Positions 29,088 to 39,227 of a stretch of 64,000 nt of DNA are shown one piece after another. Position 1 is the first letter of the stretch. The number at the start of each line of letters is the position of its first letter. The notes beneath the pieces are model-generated. The model ran no database searches and was not told where the DNA came from. It saw nothing but the letters and a program-made list of their open reading frames with translations. Position numbers and translations under genes: made by a program. Source of the DNA: Picochlorum sp. 'celeri' (Eukaryota > Chlorophyta > Trebouxiophyceae). The DNA is taken from NCBI GenBank assembly GCA_010909725.1, contig JAACMV010000019.1, positions 744,001 to 808,000 of the forward strand, given 5' to 3'.

Positions 29088-30536
29088 ATGGGGTCTATTC
29101 AAGAGAAAGAGCATGATGATGGGAGTCGTCGGTTGGTCGCTCTGGAGCAGCAGGCAGAGGAGGTGGCGAGCAAGATGGAACAGTTGTCCGCTCGAGCTGC
29201 TGCGTTGCAGGGTGATAAAGAGATGTGTCAGAAGGATCTTGGTCGTTTACGTGATGAGTTGGCCAAGGCAAAGCGTGATTGTCAGGAGATGTCTGAGCAT
29301 GTGAGCAAGGTTCAGGGAGAGTTGGCTTCAGTGTGTCAGGAGCTTCGAGGGTGTCATGCGCGTGAAAAGCATTATCTCGGAGAAAACCGGGATATGAGAC
29401 GGAAGAATAAAGAATTGGAGGATGAGGTTGCGAGGTTGGATGGGGTGGCTCTGGGTTTGGAGCATGAGCTTTCTGCAGCAGAGCTTCGCCTGGAAGCCTA
29501 TGAGGACACGGAGCCTGTCGGTGCTGTAAAAGAGCAGTTGAATGCGGCTTTGTCCGATTTGCAATCAAAAGAGTGGAGGATTGAGGATTTGGTGGAGCAG
29601 GTGGCGTGTTTGAAGGAGTATGCGGCAGAGTATCATGGGAGGGCCTTGGATGCTGAAAAGGAGAATGCATCATTGGTGCATAGGTTGGAGGAGGCTGAGT
29701 CTCGATATCACAGTGCTATCAATTCTAGTGTTGCATCATTGCAACATATGGATACACGGCTATCGGCGCTGAAGAATGTGGTGTCAAAGGAGGGTAGTAA
29801 CAATACTGTATCGCCACAATGGTCTATTGGGCAATCTGTTGTGGAGCATGGTGAGCATAAACTTAGAATTGAAGCTCAGCGGCAAGCTATGGAGGATCTT
29901 GAGATGCGTTTGCATGATATGGAGGAAGATTATCTGGCTGCCAAGATGATGTGTGAGGACCTGAGAGCAGAGAATGCTACACTCAGGGAACACCAGAGTG
30001 GCATGTCGGACAGATTTGTGGAACAACGGCTGAATAGAATTAAGGAAGAGTCTCAAAGAGAATTGCAAATGGCATTGGAGCGGGTGGAGGACGAGTATAC
30101 AGAAAAGTTGGGCAAAGCAGTGGCATCTGCATTGCATGCTCAAAAGGAAGAGCATGAGAGGGAGGTGCAAGGCATCTCCACTGAACGAAACATGTTACAA
30201 GAGACATTGGAAAATATCAAGATCACAGCTGAAGAATCAAATCGTAAAGAGCAACAGGCCCTGAAGGCTTTGAAGGCGGCAGAGGCTCGGTTGGAGAGCA
30301 GTAGGGTGGAGAATAGACAGCTGCAGAATGAAAAGGAAGCTCTTTGCAATGTCATTGAAGAGCTCAAGTATGCACTTTCTGCAGCTGAAGGACGAATTAT
30401 GAATAAGAAAACGAATACGGCTCTGAACAAGGAGAATGCTGGTGTGCCATTCTCAAGGGCAACTGAAAAGTTTTCTCCAAGTCTTCGAGGTGAGAGCAAG
30501 ACACCCCTCAGAAGTCTGGTGAATATCGCTGATTAA
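29088..30536 (+). CDS. Coiled-coil protein with KEN motif
   Basis: 482 residues, single exon. Almost the whole protein (about residues 8-435) is heptad-rich coiled coil with many Glu, Lys, Leu and Ala. A less regular, Ser-rich segment near 210-240 (HMDTRLSALKNVVSKEGSNN) probably makes a hinge. The C-terminus is a disordered tail with ALNKENAG, a candidate APC/C KEN degron, and basic Ser/Pro sites (SPSLRGESKTPLRS) that could be CDK targets. That pattern suggests a cell-cycle, centrosomal or spindle structural role, but no family is identified. A TGTAA motif lies 23 bp after the stop. Confidence 0.75.
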   Translation: MGSIQEKEHDDGSRRLVALEQQAEEVASKMEQLSARAAALQGDKEMCQKDLGRLRDELAKAKRDCQEMSEHVSKVQGELASVCQELRGCHAREKHYLGENRDMRRKNKELEDEVARLDGVALGLEHELSAAELRLEAYEDTEPVGAVKEQLNAALSDLQSKEWRIEDLVEQVACLKEYAAEYHGRALDAEKENASLVHRLEEAESRYHSAINSSVASLQHMDTRLSALKNVVSKEGSNNTVSPQWSIGQSVVEHGEHKLRIEAQRQAMEDLEMRLHDMEEDYLAAKMMCEDLRAENATLREHQSGMSDRFVEQRLNRIKEESQRELQMALERVEDEYTEKLGKAVASALHAQKEEHEREVQGISTERNMLQETLENIKITAEESNRKEQQALKALKAAEARLESSRVENRQLQNEKEALCNVIEELKYALSAAEGRIMNKKTNTALNKENAGVPFSRATEKFSPSLRGESKTPLRSLVNIAD

Positions 30537-30558
30537 TTCATCCGTATTGCTCGTGATA

Positions 30559-30563
30559 TGTAA
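30559..30563 (+). terminator. TGTAA polyadenylation motif
   Basis: UGUAA 23 bp after the stop at 30536. Confidence 0.4.
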
Positions 30564-30640
30564 TCATCATGTATTTTCTTATCATAGTAGTCTCTTTCTT
30601 TTTTACACACACGCGAAATACTGATCAAATGATTCAATAG

Positions 30641-32155
30641 TTAATTCTCTGGGAGAGCAGATCCACGTTCTAAATTTGCCTTTGTCTCCTTGGTGTATGC
30701 ACCGAAAGCTCTTTCAATCTTTTTATTGAAATGTGCATTTCTATCATTGATATAATCAATATCATCATCCTCACGATGTTTTCGTCTCCTTGAGAATTGT
30801 GATGCTTTCTTCTTTCTGTCCTCCAACTCTGCAACCATTCTATCAACTGCTTCTTTTGGTGCACCGCCAGCCCCGCCGTACAGCATACTGTCAGATGTTC
30901 TATAGAACTCGGGATCTTTCGCTTTTGCTGCTTCGTACTCTTTGATATCAGGTTTGATACCTTCTGTCCTACGCTCATATGCCTCGTATAGTGCAGCTTG
31001 ATTGAAGGATTCCCATCCACGTGGATTCCTCTTTTTATTCTTCTTCTTATCCACTGCCTCGGCTGTTTCTGCCGTTTGAATCAGATATGCTTTATCTTCC
31101 GTTAAACCTAGTCGTTTGAGCTCCTCTTGTCGCTTCTTTACCTTTTCTTGGTGCCACTTTTTCCTCCCATCACCATCGTCTTGGATGCCCATATCACGCT
31201 GCATCATGGCTTTTAGTTTTGATGATTTGGCTTCGTTCACTACGGCAGATTCATTCGACTTTTGAGCTTGTTTCATTTTCGCCCTCAATTGCTGTAATCG
31301 TGCCATCCTATCCGACACTGGCTCTTTGCCGCCCTCCTTGTCTGCTTCTTCGTGTTCTTCGTGTTCTTCTTCCTCCTCCTGTGACTCTTCTTCTTCATGC
31401 TGAACCTCAGCTGCTTTAGTCTTCTTCTCCTGCTCTTCAATTTTTTTCAATTCCTCCTGGGCAGTCAGAAACGCCTTTCTGCCACTGCGGCCACTTTTTA
31501 AGGCTTCCAGTCTCTTCCTTGCTTCAGCTTCCAAGTCCACAAGAGTAGGATCTTGTCTCAATTTGATTTCCTCAGCCTTCTCAGCCTCAATCTTTGATAA
31601 AATTTGCCGACGGCTCGCCAGCTCACCACAATCTTTAATCACTACACGACTGGTTGGCTTTCCACTCCGAGACCCACAATTCTCAATTCTCCGAACCACT
31701 GCCATCCCTTCCACCACCTTTCCAAACACAACATGCTTCCCATCCAACCATGGCGTACTCTCTGTTGTCAGGAAAAACTGAGACCCATTCGTACCCGGAC
31801 CTGCATTCGCCATGCTCAACAATCCAGCCTCTGTGTGTTTTTCAATAAAATTCTCATCTTCAAATACCTTGCCGTAGATTGACTCCCCTCCAGTACCATC
31901 ACCATTCGTGAAATCTCCGCCCTGGCACATAAACCCAGGGATGATGCGGTGAAACGCACAGCCTTTGTACCACAGCCTATGCCCATGAGGACTTACTCCT
32001 TTTTCCCCAGTGCACAACGCTCGAAAGTTTTCCACCGTTTTCGGGACGACATTCGCAAACAGCACAAATACAATCCTTCCTAATTCTTCATTATTAATTT
32101 CTATATCAAAAAACACCCGGGGATTGTCCAGGTCTGACGCCGTTGTCTTTGACAT
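30641..32155 (-). CDS. Cyclophilin fused to SYF2-type splicing factor
   Basis: 504 residues from the first ATG (the frame also opens with TTG at 32161). Residues about 12-178 are a complete cyclophilin: [10 protein letters not shown], the catalytic Arg in [24 protein letters not shown], the Trp in [13 protein letters not shown] charged linker rich in Glu and Lys (about 190-290) leads to a C-terminal region of about 200 residues with the SYF2 pattern: [57 protein letters not shown]2 is a component of the Prp19-associated spliceosome. The fusion would place a prolyl isomerase directly in the activated spliceosome. Single exon. Confidence 0.9.
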   Translation of the reverse strand: MSKTTASDLDNPRVFFDIEINNEELGRIVFVLFANVVPKTVENFRALCTGEKGVSPHGHRLWYKGCAFHRIIPGFMCQGGDFTNGDGTGGESIYGKVFEDENFIEKHTEAGLLSMANAGPGTNGSQFFLTTESTPWLDGKHVVFGKVVEGMAVVRRIENCGSRSGKPTSRVVIKDCGELASRRQILSKIEAEKAEEIKLRQDPTLVDLEAEARKRLEALKSGRSGRKAFLTAQEELKKIEEQEKKTKAAEVQHEEEESQEEEEEHEEHEEADKEGGKEPVSDRMARLQQLRAKMKQAQKSNESAVVNEAKSSKLKAMMQRDMGIQDDGDGRKKWHQEKVKKRQEELKRLGLTEDKAYLIQTAETAEAVDKKKNKKRNPRGWESFNQAALYEAYERRTEGIKPDIKEYEAAKAKDPEFYRTSDSMLYGGAGGAPKEAVDRMVAELEDRKKKASQFSRRRKHREDDDIDYINDRNAHFNKKIERAFGAYTKETKANLERGSALPEN

Positions 32156-32769
32156 TGCCAAAAAAATAGAGTCTTGTATGCTACTTGGATGCGGTACCGC
32201 TCTCTTGCTTCTCTTCTACTCTCAGCATACTATATATTGATTTATTATTTATTACACCAATTGGAATATCAATAATTGGAAGAGAAACGGTTTCTCATGT
32301 TTAGAATTTGGAGAACATGGCATTCGTGTTCCTTCCTTCCCAAGATCTTGAAGGAGAATTCTTCTTCTGAATCATGATTCACCAAGCAGTATTGCTGATC
32401 AGCTGCATCCCCTCCCGTTGAGCAGGATTGCTTCGAGCTGCATGTATACAGGGACATTAGAAGACTAAAAGACATTGGCACTGCAATTTGTTTTGTTGCT
32501 GAGAAGAACGTCTCTTGCGTACCTTGTGGATATAACATGCTAGACTGGTCTGTGGAGGTTTACATCAATCGCAGTTCCCTGTGCCACACACACACACACA
32601 CATATGGACGAGTAGTAGATTATTTATTGACTCCTTGGGATACACCACCACATAACAACAACAACAAATAAGAGAAACCACGTCACGACAGCAGGCCACC
32701 TCCTGTGCATGATACACACGCATCATTGCTGTATATATTGAAAGGTCACCCAACACAGAGATTACACCG
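32156..32769. other. Intergenic with (CA)n tract and possible extra exon
   Basis: Contains a (CA)n microsatellite at 32585-32602 and two minus-strand frames (32783-32565 and 32538-32269). One of these might be a 3' exon of the gene at 32770-33741, whose last codons overlap a GTGGGT donor-like site. Neither frame has a recognisable motif. Confidence 0.35.
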
Positions 32770-33741
32770 TCAATCAAACCCACCTGATATCATATCAGAT
32801 CCTCTTTGGAACCCTAAAATTAACTGAGGATCACTTCCCATTGCATGCTGTATATCCAGCGACGGTATGATTTGTTTCGCTTCTGCTATAGCATTCTTAA
32901 TCCCTTGTATATCCAGCATGCTTGGATTCTCCTCCACCAATCGATCCACATCCAAATTTGGAAACATCTCATGCAGCTCATCTGCTATTCTCTGCAGCTT
33001 GCTCTCTTCTACATGCAAGAGCACCTGTGGGTTTCGAATACCAAGCAGGCATGCATTTGCATTTGGAAATACATTCTTCAGCACCATGAGACGATGTGGA
33101 ATATCATCTATATGCTTCACCAAATCCGCCAGAGTCCCCACAGACATGTTTTTCATTTTATCAGAGGCATCTGGCATGAGAAACCGCAACTGCGTCAAAT
33201 ACATGTCTAAAGTCTCCTCAGACATGCCTAATTCTTCCGATGCCACTTTACTATACAGACGAGACTGCAACTCCTCGTTCCAATACACATTCCGTTCATT
33301 CACATGATACCCAAATTCCCATGGCGCATCTCGTAACTTCTGCATAACCCCAGCATTATGTTTTTCTAATACATATGGTTCAAAGGTTGCCTTGACAAGA
33401 CCAGTAGGTGTACCAGCTCTCATATCTGGCGAAGACGTGACTGTTGTGGGGAATGACTCTTCTTCATCCTTGTATTCCTGCACCCTATCAGTTCCATGCT
33501 CTTGCGTTGAGGAATGCTGGGCATCACCATGCTCATCATTGCGTGTCCCTGAAGAGCAACGCCACCATGTCACGCTATTGATACCACTGTGGTCGTGATG
33601 CTGACCAGGACTGTGGCGAGCGAACAGGATGCTCCTTGAATCTTCTCTTCTTGTCTTGTTCTTCTGCAGACAACACTCTCCTCTACCACTCGTCGTCGTC
33701 ACCCTCGTCCTTCCAGGCAAGGACTCTATACAAAAATTCAT
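32770..33741 (-). CDS. Helical-repeat protein, probable organellar (mTERF-like, tentative)
   Basis: 323 residues from the ATG at 33741. The first roughly 60 residues are Arg/Ser/Thr-rich (FCIESLPGRTRVTTTSGRG) and look like a transit peptide. The C-terminal 180 residues hold repeated helical units with a Leu-rich spacing and NP motifs: LKNVFPNANACLLGIRNPQVLL, LHEMFPNLDVDRLVEENPSML, AKQIIPSLDIQHAMGSDPQLIL. This resembles mTERF-type or similar alpha-helical nucleic-acid-binding repeats of plastids and mitochondria. The call rests on repeat pattern alone. The C-terminus is uncertain because ATATCAG/GTGGGT at the end could be a splice donor leading to a short further exon. Confidence 0.6.
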   Translation of the reverse strand: MNFCIESLPGRTRVTTTSGRGECCLQKNKTRREDSRSILFARHSPGQHHDHSGINSVTWWRCSSGTRNDEHGDAQHSSTQEHGTDRVQEYKDEEESFPTTVTSSPDMRAGTPTGLVKATFEPYVLEKHNAGVMQKLRDAPWEFGYHVNERNVYWNEELQSRLYSKVASEELGMSEETLDMYLTQLRFLMPDASDKMKNMSVGTLADLVKHIDDIPHRLMVLKNVFPNANACLLGIRNPQVLLHVEESKLQRIADELHEMFPNLDVDRLVEENPSMLDIQGIKNAIAEAKQIIPSLDIQHAMGSDPQLILGFQRGSDMISGGFD

Positions 33742-34108
33742 GGGTATCCTTTGATTTGTAAAAAGAATCAATTCAAATAGAGCTATTTCGTGAGACACAA
33801 GTAGTAGTGATGTGCCTTGCAGAGGGGCCGAGGAAAACTCTGTAAATGATACATTAAAAACTCAAAACCAAAGCGTTCTCATCCACCTCATCAGTCCGCA
33901 CGTATCAACCATTAAAACAAAAAAAATCATTTGCATGTACCATCGCAATATCGAGAATCCTTTTTTGCAGAAGGCACCCACGCAGAGGAAGAAGAATCAA
34001 TTTCAAGAAAAGATACAGGAATCATTTCACTTCCTGATCCATTCCATCGACATATATGAATGCTAGAGTAGTCATATTATAGAAATAAAGATTGAACGAT
34101 CATAGAAG
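33742..34108. other. Divergent intergenic region
   Basis: Between the helical-repeat gene (-) and LSM2 (+). An 84-codon plus frame at 33812-34066 has no motif. No other feature seen. Confidence 0.35.
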
Positions 34109-34390
34109 ATGCTGTTTTATAGCTATTTCAAGACAGTGGTGGGAAAGGAGGTGACTGTGGAACTGAAGAATGATTTGTGCATTACCGGTACTGTGCACTC
34201 TATAGATCAGTATCTCAATATTAAATTGAACAAGATCCAGGTGAAGGATCCAGAGCTGTATCCTCACATGTTGTCAGTGAGGAATTGTTTTATTCGTGGC
34301 AGTGTTGTGAGGTATATTCAGTTGCCAGTGGGTAGTGTTGATACAGAGCTGTTGCATGATGCTACTAGACGGGAGGCTCGGGGTGGATAA
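34109..34390 (+). CDS. LSM2: U6 snRNA-associated Sm-like protein LSM2
   Basis: 93 residues, the usual LSM2 size. The start MLFYSYFKTVVGKEVTVELK and the Sm1 motif (ELKNDLCITGTVHSIDQYLNIKL) are diagnostic. Sm2 is CFIRGSVVRYIQLP, with the RG pair that contacts RNA. LSM2 is a subunit of both the nuclear LSM2-8 ring on U6 snRNA and the cytoplasmic LSM1-7 decapping ring. Single exon. The AT-rich, microsatellite-bearing 3' flank runs to the J-domain gene. Confidence 0.98.
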   Translation: MLFYSYFKTVVGKEVTVELKNDLCITGTVHSIDQYLNIKLNKIQVKDPELYPHMLSVRNCFIRGSVVRYIQLPVGSVDTELLHDATRREARGG

Positions 34391-34614
34391 TTACAATGTT
34401 TTATTGTGGTATAGTCCATATCATCTCAAGATGACGTACATGAATATACAGACATACATCCACATACAGAGATATATACAATAATGATGATGATGATGGA
34501 TGTATATATGTCACTATGAAACAAATTACAATGCAATACTACTGTAGTATATATGTAGATATATAAATACACCCATCAAACAAACAATCCCCCAATCATC
34601 AATGTTGGTATCAA

Positions 34615-35267
34615 TCAAAAAGATGATGCAGTTGTGTTGGTGGTGGTCCGAGATGCAGCTGGATGCATCGAGGTTGCTGTGAGAAAGAACTGAGAATCAC
34701 TTCCAATCTTCTCGGTGCCATATGATCCACTTTGATCCGCACTCTTGGAAAAATGAATGGGCAATTGCAACCCGGACGAGGTGAGTATGAGGTCTGCACA
34801 TCGATAAAGATATTCCTCTGCATAGAATCGATGCAACAAGGCTTTGTCATACTCATTCCTTTTATTCTTATCTTTCAACACATTGTATGCGTGTTGAATA
34901 GCTTGGAACTGAATAGTAGAATTCGGATCCCCTGCATGCCTATCTGGGTGATGTTCAAATGCCTTCTTCTTCCATGATCGCCGCAGCTCTTCATCAGACG
35001 CCTACACCACAATTGCATGCATTCTTCAGATGAGTACTTATAACAGGACATGTATATGTTTCATATCGCAGCATGTATACACGTAAAGGACAGATAGAAA
35101 CGCACCATGACCCCCACACCCAGCAAACTGTACAAGTCCACGGTTGCACTCCCCTCGTCGCCTAGCCCATGAAGCTCCTCAGCGTCATACGAAGACGTAC
35201 TATACTGTTGTTGTTGTTCTTCTGACTCTCTGTTGGACGAATAGAAATTCCTCCACCACGCAACCAT
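34615..35267 (-). CDS. Small J-domain (DnaJ) protein
   Basis: Exons 35267-35106 and 35001-34615; intron 35105-35002 (104 bp, GTGCGT...TAG). 182 residues. The J domain (about residues 43-105) is split by the intron: VDLYSLLGVGVM joins ASDEELRRSWKKKAFEHHPDRH, which contains the essential HPD tripeptide, then AIQHAYNVLKDKNKRNEYD. After the J domain comes a short helix and a Ser/Thr-rich tail with no Gly/Phe or zinc-finger region, so it is a type III J protein. The N-terminal 40 residues are Gln/Ser-rich (EEQQQQYSTSSYD). It should recruit and stimulate an Hsp70; the client is unknown. Confidence 0.93.
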
Positions 35268-35663
35268 GGTCGTATCCAGTATTCAATGAATTACCCACAC
35301 TACCAACACCACCACACGCAACAACCAACAACGTAATCTCTTCCTTCTGCTCTCTCTCGCTTCTTCTTAAACAATCTCTCTTTGGTATGTCTCTCCTGCT
35401 CTACCCCTCTCTCAGTCGAATTCGAGCGAGAGAGCTGGCTTCAGGATGAACGAAATGTAACCCCACTCAGCCACTCATTCGTACAGAGTAGAAATACTCG
35501 TGATTTTTGTTGCATCAAAAATAATTCATAATGCATATGCCACCGCCTGGTCGACAGCCATGCGTGGATGATATCGTCGATGCGGGTGTCGGGAAACTCC
35601 GTAATTCGGATACATAAGAAAAGAGATTACTTTTCTTTCATGAGCATCATGGAATAGTTTGGA
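35268..35663. other. Divergent intergenic region
   Basis: CT-rich tracts (35337-35425) upstream of the J-domain gene and AT-rich sequence before the Gly-rich gene. A TCTCTC-rich leader-like stretch is seen; no gene. Confidence 0.35.
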
Positions 35664-36311
35664 ATGGCATGTACATTTGCATTATTTCATTTATTCTATC
35701 TGTTCACGGTGCTTCTGTCTGGAAATATGAAGACTGTCGTGGTGCAGAATGGCATGTGGGGCCCGTCCACATGTGGCAGTCGAGGCATTGGGCCACGACA
35801 CGGCCTCGTACGAGGAGGGCGTGGTATTTATACATATGTTAGAGATAATAAAGTATGCCGTCGTGCATTGGTCGTGGAGGCGAATGTGGAGCGAAGTAAT
35901 ACGACGACGAAAAAGAGGCTGTCTGGGCCTCCAGGGTTGCCACCTATTAATACGAATGATGGTGGAGGTGGTGGTGGAGGATGGGATGGAGGGAAGATTG
36001 CTCGAAATTTAGCTCTGAATGCATTGTTTTTAGGAATATACTTCTTGGTAGATAGCGGTGGTGGTGGCATCTTTGGAGGAGGAGGAGGAAGTGGAGGTGG
36101 TGGTGGAGGTGGAGGAGGAGGAGGCGGTGGTGGTGGTGGTAATAACTTTGGACCACAAAGTGGAGAGCCACAGTTGACGATGAGGGAGTTGGGGGATTAC
36201 GAGGATGATGACGAAGAGCGACGACGACGAAGGAAGAATTCAAGCAGCAGCTCGAAGAAAAAGTCTGGAAAGAAGAGTGGGAAAAAGAAGAGGACGGCGG
36301 TTGCCGTGTAA
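35664..36311 (+). CDS. Gly-rich single-pass membrane protein, possibly plastid
   Basis: 215 residues from the first ATG; an alternative ATG at 35727 would remove a hydrophobic start (ALFHLFYLFTVLLSG). The N-terminal third is basic with Gly and Arg. A Gly-rich run (about residues 100-107) precedes a hydrophobic helix (ALNALFLGIYFLVD). Then comes a long Gly/Ser tract of more than 30 residues, an acidic patch and a strongly basic tail of Arg, Ser and Lys. The GGT/GGA repeats coding for the tract are at about 36056-36140. No family recognised. Position and ending in GTG-TAA just before TGTAA support a real gene. Confidence 0.65.
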   Translation: MACTFALFHLFYLFTVLLSGNMKTVVVQNGMWGPSTCGSRGIGPRHGLVRGGRGIYTYVRDNKVCRRALVVEANVERSNTTTKKRLSGPPGLPPINTNDGGGGGGGWDGGKIARNLALNALFLGIYFLVDSGGGGIFGGGGGSGGGGGGGGGGGGGGGGNNFGPQSGEPQLTMRELGDYEDDDEERRRRRKNSSSSSKKKSGKKSGKKKRTAVAV

Positions 36312-36323
36312 GAAGAATGATTC

Positions 36324-36328
36324 TGTAA
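36324..36328 (+). terminator. TGTAA polyadenylation motif
   Basis: UGUAA 13 bp after the stop of the Gly-rich protein gene. Confidence 0.4.
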
Positions 36329-36361
36329 ACTATTAATATATTTCATTCGAGTTGTAATAAT

Positions 36362-37292
36362 TTAAAAGTCATCGTCACTGCTGCTGCTGCTGCCTTCGTC
36401 ACTATCCACACCAAATTCAATGTCAGCATCCAGATCTGGATTGAGTGCAAACGCAAATCCTGACGCAGGTTTCTTCTTTGTTTGCTCCTTTGCTTCTGTC
36501 GACTTTATTATATCAATAGGTTTCTTCTCTAAAGCCAGCTCGGCAGCAGCCTTTGTTGTTGTCATCTTTTCCTTGGCAGCAGTATCCAGCCCAGGAATTG
36601 GGTCCCCAACAGACCATTCCTTTGGCATCGGAGGCAATTTTTTCAGCAATTCTGGATCAATATCACCTATATATTTGGGTCGTTCTTGTTCAATACGGCC
36701 ACCATCCTCCTCCTCCTTCTTCTTCTTCTCAGGCACAGCTGGTGCATACAGAGCATCTTCTTGCTCCTGTGATCGCAGTGTATACAGAATAGAATTCTGA
36801 AACTGAGCCGTCTGAGGAGCTGGTGGTTTGTTCATATACAGCATACTCTTCCCTGGGATGTACCCAGGGGGCGCAAAGCTCGTGTAACTAAGACGATGCG
36901 AGTATGCCAAGATGTCATGGGCAGGCACACCCGTATTACCATGAATACGCATTCCTACTGACGCATGCGCATCATCTATTGCCTGATACAGATTCTCAAT
37001 AGAATGCTACATACAGCATTGCAGGAACGTGCGATATAAGAATGATTGTATCAATCTTTAATTCAAATACTAGTCATAGGTTTGCTGCACTCACCTGAAG
37101 TTCCCGTGCTTTTTCTCGCAAAACATCCTTTGGATACATTTTTAGATCATCTATTCCTAAAGTAGTATTATTATTAAATGCATCTTTGACCAGTGCATCC
37201 AAATCAGCCCTTGAAAGGCGAAGAGTCTCGTCTTTCATTGCATTTTGAGAGATCTTTTCCTCGGCACCTATTCGCCTCTTCTTCTCCTTCAT
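36362..37292 (-). CDS. MED4: Mediator complex subunit 4 (MED4)
   Basis: Exons 37292-37095 and 37006-36362; intron 37094-37007 (88 bp, GTGAGT...TAG). 280 residues. The N-terminal helices (about residues 20-85, LRLSRADLDALVKDAFNNN; REKARELQHSIENLYQAI) and the motif AHDILAYSHRLSYTSFAPPGYIPGK are typical of MED4, a subunit of the Mediator middle module that bridges activators and RNA polymerase II. The C-terminal half is disordered, Lys/Glu-rich, and ends in an acidic Ser/Asp tail (DSDEGSSSSSDDDF). Assignment is by the central motif. Confidence 0.85.
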
Positions 37293-37698
37293 AGCTAGTT
37301 GTAAATGAAATATAATCTATAATTTATCATTTGGCATACAATAGATTAATTAATCGATTCCAAATGGCCATCAGTATTCATGGCAAAAACACTTGGCTTG
37401 AACACATGATGACCTTTCAAGGTCCATGGAGCTTGCTTGCTCAAGCAAGCGCCAATTGGAGGAATGTATATGCATGGTCACGATATCCAACTCACACGTT
37501 GATGTGATGTATTGACATTCCTATATACGGCCTTTTGCATCTTACATAGGATCTATCAGCATGGATTGAAAGATGACCCCATCACATGGTAAGGAAATCC
37601 AGGGCAACAACAGGGACATATTTCCTCAACCACCACTGTACAAGTTGTAGGCAGTCTCTCTTTTCTTGTTCTTCCTTACTTCTTGAGCTTCTGTTATT
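37293..37698. other. Intergenic, no supported feature
   Basis: Contains the 5' flank of MED4 and a short inverted motif near 37433-37451 (GCTTGCTTGCTCAAGCAAGC). No gene or RNA detected. Confidence 0.4.
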
Positions 37699-38115
37699 TT
37701 AGATTCTCTGATGCTCTCGAGTATTGTTGAGACTCTCTAGCTCATGATACCCTGGTGGGGTATCCTTGCCCTTCAGGGCATTCTCTTGTTGTGGTGCCTC
37801 CTCGGGAGCTGTACTGCAGTCACATTCATTTCCATCAAATGCATCAGACCCTCCATCCAACTTCTTAGAATCTCTGCATGTCTCTGTCTGTTGGTACAAC
37901 TATTGCTCCAATGCCGCAATTGTAGGGATTCTTGGAAATTCAGAGAAGGCCTTCTCCAACAGCCCGTCAATATCCAATATTGGCCTCCATTTTCTTTTAA
38001 TCCTCGCCTTCTCTTTCTCAACCTCTCTTTGCAATAAAAACAGATCATAGAGTTCGTTTGCGAGCTCTTCCTTCTGGTCTGGGACACTGTTTGAGGACGT
38101 TGTTGAGGTCGACAT
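37699..38115 (-). CDS. Small acidic/helical protein with in-frame TAG and continued open frame
   Basis: The ATG at 38115 opens 71 codons to a TAG at 37902-37900 (protein MSTSTTSSNSVPDQKEELAN...). The product is a Ser/Thr-rich start followed by an amphipathic, Lys/Arg/Glu-rich helix (LYDLFLLQREVEKEKARIKRKW). Directly after the TAG the same frame stays open for a further 66 codons, with Cys, Asp and Gln-rich sequence, to a TAA at 37701-37699. This could be stop-codon readthrough, a recently truncated gene, or chance. No family recognised. A longer competing frame (38120-37773) in another phase looks like a shadow. Confidence 0.4.
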
Positions 38116-38585
38116 GACAAGCTCCTCTTTTAAATGGACCCGAGTATGAGAAAACGATACCTACTTATGAGCCAAAAAATAAAAAATTATACTGCTTTAT
38201 TTGGTTAGGTCCTATATAAATTATACTGTAGTAGTAAGTACGTCTAGGAGTACTGTCAACAGATCCACATCTGATGACACCAGTATCCAAACAAGCACAT
38301 GTTCCATTGACAACGGATTGATTCCCTAGAGTACGGCCCAGTACTTGAGTACTACTATATAGCAATGGAACTGATGATGATGAGGATGATTGGCGTGCGG
38401 TGTGGAGGTTCACAAACATGGCCCCATCTGCTCCTTGTCATGTGCCTGTCCAATTTGAAATTTTGAAAATTTTGAAAATTTTGAAAATTAAAAAGATGCC
38501 AACTTCTCGTCTATGGAAGGTTTCGAGCAGCCATATCAGTAGTTTAAAATTAAATAAAAGGAAAAATGGGGGATAGGGACTGAGC
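38116..38585. other. Intergenic between divergent genes
   Basis: AT-rich; includes the 9-bp tandem repeat at 38453-38489. No gene detected. Confidence 0.4.
38453..38489. repeat. TTTTGAAAA tandem repeat
   Basis: Three full 9-bp units plus a partial one. Each unit is nearly palindromic, so the array can form small hairpins. It lies about 100 bp before the ankyrin gene. Confidence 0.85.
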
Positions 38586-39227
38586 ATGGAAGAATTCAGG
38601 GAGTCGGGTGCCCAAACACGGCATGATGTAGCTGCCTTGTTTTCTGCTCTTGGAAACGATACTGTTGAGAGACTGTATGCCTTGATCGAAGAGGGGGCAG
38701 ATGTGAATGCTCGTCATGATGATGATAATAAAAGGACTGTGTTGATGCATGCTTCTGGAGCTGGAGATGTTGAGAAAGTCTGTGCCTTGATTGAAAAAGG
38801 CGCGGATGTGAATGCGTGTGACAATGATGGATGGACTGCATTGATGTTTGCTTCTGGTGATGGTGGCGATCTTGCGAGAGTTCGCGCTTTGATTGACGCA
38901 GGAGCTGATGTGAATGCTGAAAATCAGCATGGGTGGACTGCATTGATGATTGCTTCTGGAGGTGGTGGCGATGTTGAGAGGGTCAATGCTTTGATTGATG
39001 CAGGAGCTGATGTGAATGTTTCTGACAAAGATGGGGAGACTGCTTTGATGGCTGCCTCTGGTGATGGTGGTGATGTAGAACGAGTTTTTGCCTTGATTAA
39101 AGCAGGTGCTGATGTGAATGCTTGCGACAAACATGGGTGGACTGCGTTGATGGAGGCGTCTCGATATGGTGATGTTGAGAGGGTTCATGCATTGATAGAA
39201 GCAGGGGCCAATGCTCACGATAAATAA
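38586..39227 (+). CDS. Ankyrin-repeat protein
   Basis: 213 residues, single exon. Six ankyrin repeats of 33-34 residues fill almost the whole protein, each with the core pattern GADVNA..D..GWTALM.AS. Repeats three to five carry an extra Gly-Asp/Gly insertion (ASGDGGDVERV) and are very alike also at the nucleotide level, pointing to recent tandem duplication. There is no other domain, signal or membrane segment. Such proteins are protein-binding scaffolds; the target cannot be inferred. The repeat type (GADVN with His-Gly-Trp) is common in algae and bacteria alike. Confidence 0.85.
   Translation: MEEFRESGAQTRHDVAALFSALGNDTVERLYALIEEGADVNARHDDDNKRTVLMHASGAGDVEKVCALIEKGADVNACDNDGWTALMFASGDGGDLARVRALIDAGADVNAENQHGWTALMIASGGGGDVERVNALIDAGADVNVSDKDGETALMAASGDGGDVERVFALIKAGADVNACDKHGWTALMEASRYGDVERVHALIEAGANAHDK

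Noticed and set aside
32269..32783. 3' exon for the helical-repeat gene
   Set aside because: A donor-like GTGGGT is present, but candidate acceptors give either a long intron or low-complexity Cys/Val-rich sequence; left unresolved.
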